Part shown: piece by piece, positions 19,314-30,048 of the stretch | How the letters are laid out: each line of letters starts with the position of its first letter | Numbering within the stretch: position 1 is the stretch's first letter | NCBI GenBank assembly: GCA_020746995.1 | Contig: JAGPXD010000003.1 | Coordinates: 62,001-126,000 of the forward strand | Direction: 5' to 3' | Origin: Plectosphaerella cucumerina | Lineage: Eukaryota > Ascomycota > Sordariomycetes > Glomerellales > Plectosphaerellaceae | DNA: 64,000 bases | Translations under genes and position numbers: made by a program | Notes under the pieces: model-generated | The model's database searches: none | Seen by the model: only the letters and a program-made list of their open reading frames with translations | What the model was told of the DNA's origin: nothing

Positions 19314-21671
19314 CTACTTCCGCATCTTTGTGCCATCCTTACGTGACTTTGGAGAAGACACTCGCACGCCTTTTGCGCTGTCCCAAACGCTCGCACTCAC
19401 CTTCGTCGGAATCTTCCGCCCTCGCAGCCGTTGGTCTATGATCCACATGCCGACGACGAACTGTTGCTTGTCTAACATGTAGATGGGGCCGCTGTCATCT
19501 TTCCTGCCACTGCCTGCGTGGTTGGAGACCAGTTCCCAGACCTCAGCAAGCTCGTCATCGGGCAGGCGGCAGCGACGCCAGATCTCACGAACAACAATGT
19601 TGATGACGCATTCGGATACATCGGCACGGCCTAAGCCACCGAGAGGGAATCCACGCAGCTTGCTGTTGTTGAGAGTGAGATCCTTGCTCGCTGCAAGATG
19701 TACTGTGTCCGTCGACGACGTGGTGGATGGAAGGAGATACTCAGCGAGAAGTCCTCTGTTGCTAGCCCAGAGGGCTTCATAACGCTTGCGCTCGGCTGGC
19801 TTAATCTCCTCCCGCCATCGTTTGCGCGCTCCTTCGTGGTGGAAATGCTTCTTGTTTGAATGGGTGTGATGGCCATGGTGCTTCTTGATTCGTCGTGCCT
19901 CGGTCTCATCGTCGGAGAGCGACACGGGTTGGCGGAGGGTTTGTCGAAGGCGAGGCGATTTGCCATGGCGAGGAAGAGTAGGGGCAGGACCGAGGGAGAC
20001 ACTGCTTGCGCCTGTGTTGCTGGGAGTCAGGCGCGCGGCTGCAAGAGAACCAGCCATGATGGCATTGGAGAGGGAATGGAGAGGAAGGCTGCTGGAGGAT
20101 GTCGAGGTTGGAGTCCGGCGAGGAAGGGGCGGGGCTGGTGTCCGGGTTGGCGAGCCCCGGGCTGCATTCATACTGGCCGGAGTGGAAACACGTGGTGTTG
20201 GCTCTCGTCTGGGAGGTGATCTGGGCACAGGGGTTTGGTTGGAGGATGCAGACACGAAGGTGTCATTGGACGATGTAGTGGATGCCGTTGTTGGGCGGTT
20301 TTCGGGACTGCTGCTTCGGGGGCTCTTCGATGGCTGCGCAGGTTTGGCATCTTCGATATGGCGTGGTGTAGACCTAGACACAGCCGTTGAACCACGAGGT
20401 TGGGGTGGAGTGGGCGGTCTCGGTTTAGGTTGGGATGATGGGCGCGTCTGGGGAGAAGCCAGGGTAGGCACAGGGCTGTGTAATGCGTCTGGCTGCTCAT
20501 TTCTCACAAGAAGCCTCTCAGATTTAGGCGGAGGGAGTGGTCGTGGCACGCGAGGAGAGCCTCCACGCAGCTCTTGTGATTTGCTTGCTGGTTTTCTCGA
20601 TCCCATGTCCGAACTAGAAAGCTCTGTCACCTTGTTAGAGGGAGATAACGCCAAAGCTTCGCTAGGGCCTTGAGGCTGGTGTGCGGCGCGTGCCGCCTGT
20701 GCGGTTGGTGTTGCGTGCACAGGAAGTTCTGCCACATCGCTGGCTGGTTGTGAGCGAGCTTTTGGCTTCAGCTCCGGCTTCGGCGTTGGTTTGCCTGCGG
20801 TATCTTCTCGACTAGAAGAAATGGGTTCCGGCTGGTTGTTCACCGTTGGCGGCAGAGTTGGCGCGATCTGCTCTGCTTTAGGACTGACGGACCTCTCTGG
20901 CGTCATGGGACGCAGCGGTGGCTTCTCTCTGTGTTTCTTGGTAGGCGTCTTCTGCTGCGACAACAGAGAACCTTTCTTAACAGGATCCATATCGGCAGCT
21001 TGTCCGTCCTGCGGCCCCTCAAACATGGATATTAGAGAAGTCGTCGGGGCGATAGAACTTGTGTCCGGTAAAGCAATGCTCGACGTGTTCGTAGATTCGA
21101 AGTTCGCACCTCTGTGGCTTCTGGAAGACGAAAGAGAGTGTGTGGTAGAAGCGGATGGGTGCACGCCGCCGAGACCAGAGCCTTTGATTTGAGGGCTTGG
21201 CGAGGCAGACCTCGAAGCGGCGAGGGTAGCAGCTATGAACGAGGTAGCTTTGGAGTCGAACACCGTGGGCCGGGTTCCGGTGGCAGAGGAGGGCTGTAGC
21301 AGTGCTGCCGCCATGGTCGCAGATGCAGATGGACTGCTGCCAAATCTTGCTGATTGTTCGCGCGAGCTGATGGAGTCTGAAGCCCCGTCTTTCCCATGTT
21401 GATAGTGTTCAGCCAAGCTTCGAGAGCTACTGCCCGTCATCTGTCGAGAGAGCGGAGGCACGGGACTTCTGCTTCGGCTCCGATCCCGCGACGCACTCGT
21501 TGTAGCCGCAGTGAGCGCACTGTTCCTGACAGCAAGATTGTTCGCAGGGGGGATTGGCTTCGGCTTGGAGCTTTTAATAAAGGCGAGGTTGGCTCCCTGA
21601 AGAGCTGCGGCCGAGTCGGAAGCACCCCGAGAGGCAAGCGGCCCGTGGCGAGGGCTGGGCGGGTTGTTCAT
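19314..21671 (-). CDS. irs4: Irs4/Tax4-type EH-domain protein
   Basis: A 785-residue intronless gene starting at the ATG at 21671. Residues 1 to about 600 are Ser/Pro/Arg-rich and disordered, with SRSRSPVPPLSR-like blocks and many PxxP motifs. Near 600-635 a basic His/Lys stretch occurs (KKHHGHHTHSNKKH). The C-terminal EH domain follows: RYEALWASNRGLL, SKLRGFPLGGLGRADVSE, LPDDELAEVWELV, and MLDKQQFVVGMWIIDQRLRG. In yeast, Irs4 and Tax4 activate the phosphatase Inp51 and influence PI(4,5)P2, cell-wall integrity and autophagy. The EH core plus low-complexity N terminus fits this family well. Confidence 0.82.
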   Translation of the reverse strand: MNNPPSPRHGPLASRGASDSAAALQGANLAFIKSSKPKPIPPANNLAVRNSALTAATTSASRDRSRSRSPVPPLSRQMTGSSSRSLAEHYQHGKDGASDSISSREQSARFGSSPSASATMAAALLQPSSATGTRPTVFDSKATSFIAATLAASRSASPSPQIKGSGLGGVHPSASTTHSLSSSRSHRGANFESTNTSSIALPDTSSIAPTTSLISMFEGPQDGQAADMDPVKKGSLLSQQKTPTKKHREKPPLRPMTPERSVSPKAEQIAPTLPPTVNNQPEPISSSREDTAGKPTPKPELKPKARSQPASDVAELPVHATPTAQAARAAHQPQGPSEALALSPSNKVTELSSSDMGSRKPASKSQELRGGSPRVPRPLPPPKSERLLVRNEQPDALHSPVPTLASPQTRPSSQPKPRPPTPPQPRGSTAVSRSTPRHIEDAKPAQPSKSPRSSSPENRPTTASTTSSNDTFVSASSNQTPVPRSPPRREPTPRVSTPASMNAARGSPTRTPAPPLPRRTPTSTSSSSLPLHSLSNAIMAGSLAAARLTPSNTGASSVSLGPAPTLPRHGKSPRLRQTLRQPVSLSDDETEARRIKKHHGHHTHSNKKHFHHEGARKRWREEIKPAERKRYEALWASNRGLLAEYLLPSTTSSTDTVHLAASKDLTLNNSKLRGFPLGGLGRADVSECVINIVVREIWRRCRLPDDELAEVWELVSNHAGSGRKDDSGPIYMLDKQQFVVGMWIIDQRLRGRKIPTKVSASVWDSAKGVRVSSPKSRKDGTKMRK

Positions 21672-22896
21672 TGCGTGTCCAGTCGTGGGGGGAAAGCTCC
21701 CACCGGTCCAGGCTGGTCAAGGTCTGAGGTTCGGTTTTGGGAGGTGCCCTTCTCCATTGGAAAGAAAACGAGTGTCGGCCACAATGATGAACTCAGTGGA
21801 CAGGCTTTCGGAGCATCGGGGTTCGGGCAGACGGAGACTGCTGTCCCGGGTCGTGCGGAGAATGTGTCGGGATCGTGGAACGCAGTGTCCTGGTCGTTGA
21901 CAAGAAGGCGTGGCGAGCTGTGGCCACCTTGATCGTCAGCCAAGGCTTTCCGCAGCTGAGATGGATCGAATCTGGAGCTGACAGCGGCCTGTCCTCGAGA
22001 CGTACCTGTAGGGCTGAGACATTCCAGGTGAAGAATCGCCTGTTGCGGGGCTATCGCCAAAATAAGGAGACCCCAGGTCCAGATGGGATCGGCCTTTGGA
22101 CACTGGAGAGGTGGCACGGTGTCAGGTTGTCATCAGGGTAGTTAGTGGTTTACGACGTTTGGTCGCGTGCTGACAAAGAGCAAAACAAACCGGAGCACCT
22201 CGAGGTGGATGGATGGGCAACGACCTGGAAGCTGGAAGGACCCTTGACTGCTAACGACCATTGGTCGACAAAATGGCGCCCGTTGTCGTCACGCAGCAGA
22301 TGGTCACCTACGTAGTCCCGTGGCAGAAAGAGCGGGTCAGGCACCGGGCTAGACGGGATGGGCCGGGCACCCGCCAGACTCGCGAATGTCACATACTGCC
22401 ACTCGGATCTTCTGCATTGTTGCAAGCCATCAAGTCGTATTAGACTGCATCGGCCGTCGCAGCAAGGTACACAAATACAAAGCAATGCCCTCTCTTGAAG
22501 CAGGGCAACCGAGTGCGAGACCAGCTGTCCTCAGTTCGCAGAATTGCCGCCTTAGAATCTCCCAACGCCATGTTCCCGCAAAGTCCTGTCCAGACATACC
22601 CTTCCTCGCTCATGATCAACCACAGAAAAAAAGATACCAAGAGACTGTCTCGCAGTGAAGGGTGGGCTTGCTTGCGCTGCAGAACGTAAACAAAGAGAAG
22701 TCGAGGAGCACGTTGCCAGAAAGCGTCATGCAGTTCGTGCCAAGGCCGAAACCCTGGCAGTGTCGGTTCAAGAATGCCTCGAAACCCGTAGCTGAGCTCT
22801 TGCCCATGCACTTGCTGGACTCAGGAGATCCAGTGCCATCACCATGCTGAACCGTCGTAATCGTCGCACATGTGAGATGAGGGACGTATCTCCCTC
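21672..22896. other. Intergenic region, Irs4 promoter and Ase1 3' side
   Basis: About 1.2 kb with no supported gene. Short frames on both strands have no domains. It should hold the Irs4 promoter/leader and the Ase1 3' UTR. Confidence 0.45.
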
Positions 22897-25283
22897 TCAA
22901 TACGCATCCTCATCCGTCCATTCACTTCCCTTGGAAAGGATCCGATTTCCCTCATGGTCGACATAAATTTGTCCTGGATGAATTGTTGACGGAAGTCCCC
23001 GGATCCTCTTGGACTGGTTGTTGTAGCCGTTATCCTGCTCCATCCGCTTGCCTCGCGCAGCCCGTACTTTCTCGTAGTATGTGTCGCAGGCGTCGGGTTC
23101 AGGCTCGCTGTTGTCGTCGTACGTTTCCCAGTTTTCGGACCCGGTCACATTGCTCGATCCATTCGAGGAGTTGGAGATCTGCCGCGGTGGCGGCGCCTGA
23201 GGATATGATGGTGGTAGCTGCCGGACCGTTGCGTGCATATCGTATTGCGAATGGGAGAGATGGGATTGGTGGGAGAGCGTTGAGTTTGAGCGTGTCGGCC
23301 GCGCCGGCAAGGCATCCTCGTACACATCCTCAAGCTCGGCATGGCGGACGATGCTGGAACCAAGGCCTGCCGATTTGTAGTGGTTGATGGGAGTCTCAAG
23401 CTCGGGGACAGGAACAAGCTCGCGCATTTTGGGCGGCGGCGCCCTCATTGGGACCCCACTGCGCACCGTCGTCTGGGCAGGCTGATTCTCACCCATCCGG
23501 CTGCCTGCCCTCGTGTCCGGTTGTTGTCTTTCTGGTGAGTTGTTGCCATGCTTCAAGTTTCCGAGAGGTACCCGGGCCGGTATCCTCGAGGGGCTGCCCT
23601 TGGGGTTTGTCGGTGCTCCCGCCATCCGTTTGCCGGCGGGCGGCGGCGCAGTGGGTGTCTTGGCTCCGGCACGTAGGCCTGCAGCCTTGCCGACACTGTT
23701 TGCTCTGCTTGGCGGTGCCGACTTGGATCCCTTGCTAGCTGAGGCAGGAGGACCTGCTGGCGTCTTTGACCTCGGGCCAGGTGCTGGTGCAGCCCTTGAC
23801 TCGTCTGCGTCGATGACATCCAGGTACCTCTCACCGTGTACTAGGAAGGGCCGGCCGTACTCATCTTCCCAGGTGTCCAACAACTTTTTCAACTCGGCAG
23901 CCACCTTGGGCAGCTCCTTGGCGATCCGCTTTCGCATCTTCTCCTCCCTCAGAAGCTTGCCAGGATCCCGTCTCTCGCCCTTTTGGCCGCGCATCATGAG
24001 GCGGGAGGCATCCTGACTGGATGCGGCCAGATCGTCGCGGTCATGCGTGAGCTGACGGTGCTTGTCGACCAAAGCTAAAGCGGGGGCCCGCTGCTCCTTC
24101 ACTGCTTCAAGTCGGGAGATTTCCCGTTCGTGGGCCTCCAACAGCGCATCGCTGTACACGTCGGAGAAGGCCGGGGTGAATTCCAGCATCTCATCCTCCG
24201 AGAGGTACAAGGCGTCCCACAGCTCCTGCAGTTTACACCGCGCGTCTTCGACGAAGAGGTGCAGGTTCTGGCGCTTGAGCTCGTTGAGACGCGCAAGCTC
24301 ATCCTCGAACTGGTTGATCTGCCGGACACCGCAGCCGCGATTCGCGTTGAGGAATGACTTGCATTCGCTGGCATCCACGCCGAGCTTCACCCATAGTGCC
24401 TCGACAGCGATCTTGAGGTCCTTGAGTCGTCGCTCGCGGTTCTTCTTTTCATCTGCCAGCTTGTCTCTCTTGGACCGAAGCCTCTTGACGTCCTCTTCAT
24501 GAAGACCGAGTTGCTCTGGCGAGTCCCGATAGTACTTGACAATCGCGCCGTCGGTCTGGGCCTGGGGTGTACCGAGTTCCGCCCAGAGCTGGATGATGTT
24601 TTCGCAGAGAGACTGGACAGTGCCCACGCGCCGGGTGTATTCGTCGTATATCCGCGTGAACTCGTCATCTAGTTTATCCACGTATGTTGGCGAAAGGTCG
24701 AAAGAGGGTGGGATCGACTGGTTTGGGCCGGTGGGTGGCAATGCAATGCGCACAAAAGTTGGCTCGAGGTGTGACGAGTATGATTCGAGGGCTTGGACAA
24801 GTTCTGTGGCAGTCAGCAATGAGCAGAGCGGACCAATGTAGGGCTGGGCAACACATACTCTTGACTTGTTCGAACCGCTCCTTATGCAACCTGCTGATTT
24901 GAAGGTGCTTCTCCTTCAGACCTTGCAGGCACCGGTTGAGGGGGTAAGTGATCTGCAGGTCGTCGTCGGACTGTTCGCGCCGGGACCGAGAGTCATCAAG
25001 TGACACCTCCATCTGGCGAATGGTGGTCACCATGTGTTGTGCCTTTCCCAGCATCTCTTCCTTCTCGGCAGTGACCAAGCGGACTTGGTCGTGGAGGGTC
25101 TTCGAGAGAGCTTCGAAGAGCTTCGTGACTGTCAGCGAGAATGCGCGAGGCCAAATGTCTACTATTACTGACCTCTGACTCCCGAGCTTCCCGGTCATGA
25201 TTTGGAACTCCGATCTCGTCGAAAAGGCCATGTAGCTGACCAATGATGGTGCTGACCTGTTGTGACAGGTAGCTGGAATCCAT
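22897..25283 (-). CDS. ase1: Microtubule-associated protein Ase1/PRC1/MAP65
   Basis: Three exons: 25283-25173, 25120-24859 and 24803-22897; 759 residues. Introns are 52 and 55 nt (GTCAGT...GAAG and GTATGT...CACAG). The N-terminal dimerisation coiled coil (SQQVSTIIGQLHGLFDEIGVP, then HDQVRLVTAEKEEM) leads to the spectrin-like microtubule-binding region (RLNELKRQNLHLFVEDARCK, LYLSEDEMLEFTPAFSDVYS, KELPKVAAELKKLL). The C-terminal third is disordered and basic, rich in Pro, Ser and Arg. The family crosslinks antiparallel microtubules at the spindle midzone and acts in cytokinesis. Confidence 0.93.
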
Positions 25284-26314
25284 TGCGGGGAGAGGTGTAT
25301 GACGAAGGTCTCGGGGAAGTTGAGTCCAGTAGTCGGGACAAGACGGGATGAGAAGTATGGAGAGTTGCTAGCGACCGATCGAGAACCTGGTGGTCGAGGC
25401 AGCTGAGGGGTATCTGAATTGCTGGTCGTCGATGCTTGCACCGTGGTGTGTCTCGTCCTACCATCCACTCCAGATCCGAAGGTCACCGATTCGCGATGTG
25501 GATGCCGCGCATGTCATGCGACGGCAGGGCAAGATGAGCCAAAAGGTTCTCTGGCGATAATGAGAAACAACTTCGTGAGATGCAACTGACAAGGGCTTGT
25601 GGTGTTTCGCAGAAAAGAGGCCGTAGTGGTGATGGGCTGGAATGCGTGGTGTCCAGAAATAGTGGAAACCTGGCGTGGATGTTTTGGTTGGTTTCCGCGT
25701 GTTTGGCGGTCTCCAGGGCAACGGCGAGCCGTTGATGGCAGGAGCAGTTCCAGGCCCCACCATGTTTGACATTGAAAGCTGTGTCAGCAAAGACCAACTT
25801 GCCCTGGGCTGCTAGCGTACCCCGCGCCAGGCCAAAGCTTCAACTGTCGGGTACAAACTTCAACCCACAAAAGATGCGCAATGATTTGCATGCTGCGTCT
25901 ATTCACCTTTCCACCCCTGTTTTCCCCGGACCAAGCTTGGCGCTGCCCAGTGCTTGTCGTTGTTGTGTTATCATGGTATAAGTAGGTAGGTATGCCCAAC
26001 CACTACCTCACTCCCCCGAGCTTGTCGTATCAGTGGGAGATTGCTTTGCGATGTGACCGGCCGATATCCACTGAGCCATGCTGAACATCTACACAACGTC
26101 ACCTCACCGCCGACTTGTGAGCTTTGGGCGCGGCAAATCAATTGATTAAATCATACATATTCGCGGCTGTCTAACTGCGCATCATTGATCATAGTCTCCA
26201 GGCCCCTTCTTCAGCGTTGTGAGACGCCCCTAGACACATCCCATGGGTCATACCTAGATATCATGCGATACCCTACAAGAAACAGCTCGAGACCTCCTGT
26301 CATCGCCTGGTCAC
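25284..26314. other. Intergenic region between Ase1 promoter and peptide-precursor 3' end
   Basis: About 1 kb with no supported gene. The frames 25458-25797 (-) have no domain and end in the Ase1 leader. Contains a GTAGGTAGGTAT run near 25983. Confidence 0.45.
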
Positions 26315-27334
26315 TCAAGCAGCAAAGGCGACGGCGCGCCTGTTGTTCTTTCCGCCCAAAAGACCAGCCAGTGCGCCTCCGGCACCGGCGGCCTTTCCGC
26401 CAGCGGCCTTGCCGTTCGTCTTCTTGCCGCGGTGATGGCGAGCTTCGACGACAGGGGCGGAAGGCTCCTCAAATTGGCGCTTGTTGTTCTTACCGCCCAA
26501 GAGGCCGGCCAGAGCACCTCCGGCGCCTGCAGCCTTGCCACCGGCAGCCTTGCCGTTGGTCTTCTTGCCGCGATGATGACGGGCCTCAACAACGGGGGAA
26601 GCGGTTTCCTCGACTTCGCGCTTGTTGTTCTTGCCGCCCAGGAGACCTGCGAGAGCACCGCCAGCACCGGCAGCCTTGCCACCAGCAGCCTTGCCGTTGG
26701 TCTTCTTGCCACGGTGGTGGCGAGCCTCGACGACGGGAGAAGCGATCTCCTCGACCTCACGCTTGTTGTTCTTGCCTCCCAGGAGACCGGCCAGAGCACC
26801 TCCAGCGCCAGCAGCCTTACCGCCGGCAGCCTTGCCATTGGTCTTCTTGCCGCGGTGGTGGCGGGCCTCGACGACAGGGACAGCATCCTCAACATCGCGC
26901 TTGTTGTTCTTGCCACCGAGAAGTCCCGCAAGAGCACCGCCAGCCCCGGCAGCCTTGCCACCAGCAGCCTTGCCGTTGGTCTTCTTGCCGCGGTGATGGC
27001 GGACCTTGAGAGTGTGGAACTGCCCGGCTGACTCGGCTTCCTCCGTCTGGGCGATGTATCAGTCCCATTACTTCGTCAGGCTGCTCTGCCGTGTTTCTAC
27101 AACGTACCTGGCGCTCTTCAACAGCAATCTTCATCGAAAACGCCGGCACCGCCATGGCAACCATGGGCAGCTGTCTATTGCGTTAGCACTGATCTACAAG
27201 TCTTCCGAGTTTGGGCGCATCCTTACTGCGATGAGCCTGGCAACCTCATTGCCACGGGCCAAGCCCAGGGATTGCACACCCGAGGCCGCAAGGGCACTCG
27301 CCAAAAGGAACTGACTGAAGGTAGGGGTATGCAT
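26315..27334 (-). CDS. Secreted Kex2-processed repeat protein (candidate RiPP precursor, five units)
   Basis: Three exons: 27334-27227, 27170-27108 and 27019-26315; 291 residues. Introns are 56 nt (GTAAGG, branch GCTAAC, GACAG) and 88 nt (GTACGT...GGCAG), all phase 0. The N terminus MHTPTFSQFLLASALAASG is a signal peptide. Exon 3 is five tandem units, each ending in a dibasic Kex2 site (NNKR four times, NNRR once), followed by AVAFAA. Units 2-5 begin with an acidic, variable spacer ending PVVEA, then an invariant block running from RHHRGKK through GKAAGG and GALAGLLGG. Each released peptide would be about 44-45 residues, cationic, Gly/Ala-rich, without Cys, Tyr or Trp. This is a KEP architecture as in ustiloxin or asperipin precursors. 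A divergent UstYa gene supports a RiPP role; an unmodified secreted peptide is the alternative. Confidence 0.82.
26336..27019 (-). repeat. Five tandem coding units of 123-141 bp
   Basis: Unit limits on the minus strand: 27019-26897 (first, lacking the acidic spacer), 26896-26759, 26758-26618, 26617-26477 and 26476-26336. The C-terminal 35 residues of each unit are identical except one Lys-to-Arg in the last dibasic site, while many third codon positions differ. Confidence 0.93.
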
Positions 27335-27475
27335 GGTAACGATAGAGCTGGCTGGCCGGCAGCGAATGAGTGCAAAGAGATTAAACAAGGAAGGAGTGGA
27401 CTGAACAACAAGGAGGAATCGCGTCAAGCGTGTGTGTGGTTTCTGGGCAGTGGGCTGATGAGAAGGTTTGAGAGA

Positions 27476-27481
27476 TTTATA
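27476..27481 (-). promoter_or_regulatory. TATA box of the Kex2-repeat precursor gene
   Basis: TATAAA on the minus strand, 142 nt upstream of the ATG at 27334. Confidence 0.5.
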
Positions 27482-27671
27482 TCTACCTCGCTCTGCCGCA
27501 ACGGTCGGCATGGAGCCTACGTCGGCGTGCCAGACTCGTCTCAGAGCTGTTGCGTCGACAAGGGATTGTTGGACGAAGTTGGGATGACGCCGGCTAAGCC
27601 CTTGGTGTCCATGTCGAGACTGCCAGAGGCAACCCGTCGACAGTGGGGTTGTTCCAGACGAAGCAGCCCTT

Positions 27672-27703
27672 GCAGCCGTGCAGCCGTGCAGCCGTATAGC
27701 CGT
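27672..27703 (+). repeat. 8-bp tandem repeat GCAGCCGT, four units
   Basis: Three perfect GCAGCCGT units and one variant (ATAGCCGT) lie in the divergent promoter of the precursor and UstYa genes. Significance is unknown; they could be regulator half-sites or simple slippage. Confidence 0.7.
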
Positions 27704-28682
27704 GCGTAGACGGCCATCAGTTGCGTGGACACAACCTCTCGGACGCTCACCTCTGAGTTCCCCAATGCCCTGAAGGTCGTGGGCAGCCATGTGGTCAACA
27801 ACTGCGACAGCAACCCTGCTCAAGGCGGGGTGAAGCAAGCCGTCATAGCCGTACATGCGCCGTTCCACGGCGTCTTGCGTCAAGTTCGGTCCTGCCGCCG
27901 GGTGAACAGGGATGGGATCTATGAATCGGATGCCAAGAATGGAGGCTCTGCAACCCCTCCGCGCATCCTGCGACGATCTCCTGGCGTTTCGACGCGGGCT
28001 GATGGGGCCCTTTCGTGAGACAGCGCACGAGCGTATCAGAAGCACGATGAAACCAAACCCCCAAAAGCGTCCTTCCCCAAAAGGAACGTCCGGCGCGAGA
28101 AAAGCGGTTTCGAGTCATGGGAAGCCCTCCCTCGCCCAACCCACGAAGAAGAAACGGCGCGCGCATGCACGTTCTATTCTACGATGAGAACTTCAAGTTG
28201 CGTTGCGAGGATTGTCCTTCGAAAGTCCGGAAGGGGCGGGCAGGCCTCGTGCATTTGCCTTGATGGAGGATACTCCTGCCTGGAATTGAACGTGCCATCA
28301 TCGATGCTTCCCGACAGTGCAGCATGACTGAGGGACCATGACGCCTTCTGGAAGATCCAAATGGAGAATCGGTAGATCAGTCCGAGAATCGATTTGTTCC
28401 CGTCCGATGGGTTACGCCCCCCGCCCGCCCGCAGTTCGCGTCGGTCTGATGCCCTACCTCTCGGAGTTTCATCAGGGGGGGCTCGCATTGACCCCCTTGA
28501 GTCCCCTCGCTCTCGCTCCCCGTCCGGCGCATGTCTTCTCTGACTTTGAAAGTTCCCAACCTGTTCCTCGACAAGTCGACATTCAATCACACACTTGTAT
28601 CGTGCTCGTTTCTCGAACCTGCTTTGAACAGCTAAACGCCATTGCCTCGATACCAGGACTATTCTGTTGACCCGAAGGCATC

Positions 28683-29690
28683 ATGTCAGAAGAATACCAC
28701 AGAAAGAAGCCTCATGAGGAGGACGAAGAATCTCTGCCCGAAACCCTTACGGACTCCCTGCCCGGAGAGAAGCAAGAATGGAAACGGATGCCACTGTATG
28801 ACGAGAAGCCGAGCTTCATATCACGACTGCGACACAACATGCAATGGGTCGCTCATGGCCTATTGCTGTCAACCTCTCTCATCTTCTTCGCTGCCTCATA
28901 TCGAATGCAGAACGCGAAGCCATCGGAAGTCTCGTATACAGAGGCCTTTTCGTCTTGGTGTGAGTGCAGAGAAGAATTTAGAGACCGTGATATTCTTCCT
29001 CGGACTAACAAATACCACAGCACCCGCTGCAGGAGTCGTACAATACCACACCGAGCGATACAACCTGACTCCGATCATGGATTGGTCACCTTATGTTGGA
29101 TACGGTGCCGAGGTCGATCGTGCGTGGGATCACATCACGAACAATAGTAAGCCTCTCCCTGCTGAATCCTAACTAGACTTTGATGCACTGACGCTCTGCG
29201 TGCAGTCGGCGACCAGATGATCTCTCAGGAGGAACTGGACAAGCTCGGGCTGGACCCCGCCTCGCTGAAAATCAAGCACCCCATGACCGGCGAAGAAGGG
29301 TACCGGATAGGCATTGAGGTTTTCCACCAGCTTCACTGTTTGAACCTCCTGAGAATGGCCACCTACAGGGAATGGTATTCCCTCGAGTCAGTGGGCGGAG
29401 ACGTCGCAACAGATGACGAGGATCTGCGCGGTCACGTCGGTAAGCAAGAGACTCAACAACCCAGATCGCCCAATCTTTATTGACACAATTCATCAGATCA
29501 CTGCCTGGAAGCTTTGAGGCTGAACCTCATGTGCCAGAGCGACATTGGCGTCTTCACCTTCAAGAACTATCCCGACTTGGACGTGGAAGGGCACTGGCCT
29601 GACTTCAGTACTCTCCATGTCTGCCGGAATTTTGACGCCATCAGGGACTGGGCCATGGTCAATTCGGTGACATTTGAGGATGAGGAGTAA
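28683..29690 (+). CDS. UstYa-family (DUF3328) oxidase-like protein
   Basis: Four exons: 28683-28959, 29021-29146, 29206-29439 and 29497-29690; 276 residues. Introns are GTGAGT...CACAG, GTAAGC...TGCAG and GTAAGC...ATCAG. A cytosolic acidic N terminus precedes one membrane segment (WVAHGLLLSTSLIFFAASY, near residues 57-75). The lumenal part carries both family signatures, HQLHC (exon 3) and HVDHC (spanning the exon 3/4 junction), 40-odd residues apart. UstYa proteins catalyse oxidative cyclisation or modification of fungal ribosomal peptides and other products. The gene is divergent from the repeat precursor, 1.35 kb away, which is the typical setting. Its substrate is inferred from position only. 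Confidence 0.88.
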
Positions 29691-30048
29691 TGACGGGGGC
29701 ACAGACGACCAGGTATCGCAAGTTACTAGCTGTGTTGAAATGAAATCCTTTTGAATATGATGCTACCTAGATATGTGCTCAAAACAGCTGAGGCGAATGC
29801 AAGGAGGCAAGGGCGGGGGCAATCGAATGCTTGCTTGCCTGCCTTTCCAAAAATCACTCTACCGGACGGATTACAAGTACCTTGCCCCCATCAAATATGA
29901 ACCGCTCGCGTCGACGTTGCGCGCCCAATACGCCCCCTGCCACCGCATTACAAGAAAACAAAAACAGACGACTAGGGTATCCTTTATTCCGTGGCTCGCA
30001 CGAGTTCGTTGCCATCAACGCCATGATCCCTGGCTGAGATACCTCGGT
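29691..30048. other. Convergent 3' region, UstYa gene / MFS transporter
   Basis: 358 bp of converging 3' UTRs; no gene seen. Confidence 0.45.

Larger units (their letters stand above)
27335..28682. other. Divergent promoter region, peptide precursor / UstYa gene
   Basis: No gene supported in 1.35 kb. It holds the TATA box of the precursor gene and a short 8-bp tandem repeat. Both genes read outward, which would permit shared control. Confidence 0.55.

Noticed and set aside
26432..27031. Plus-strand frame of 199 codons rich in Ala, Leu and Ser across the repeat
   Set aside because: It is the antisense shadow of the Kex2-repeat exon; the minus-strand frame has the signal peptide, introns and dibasic sites.
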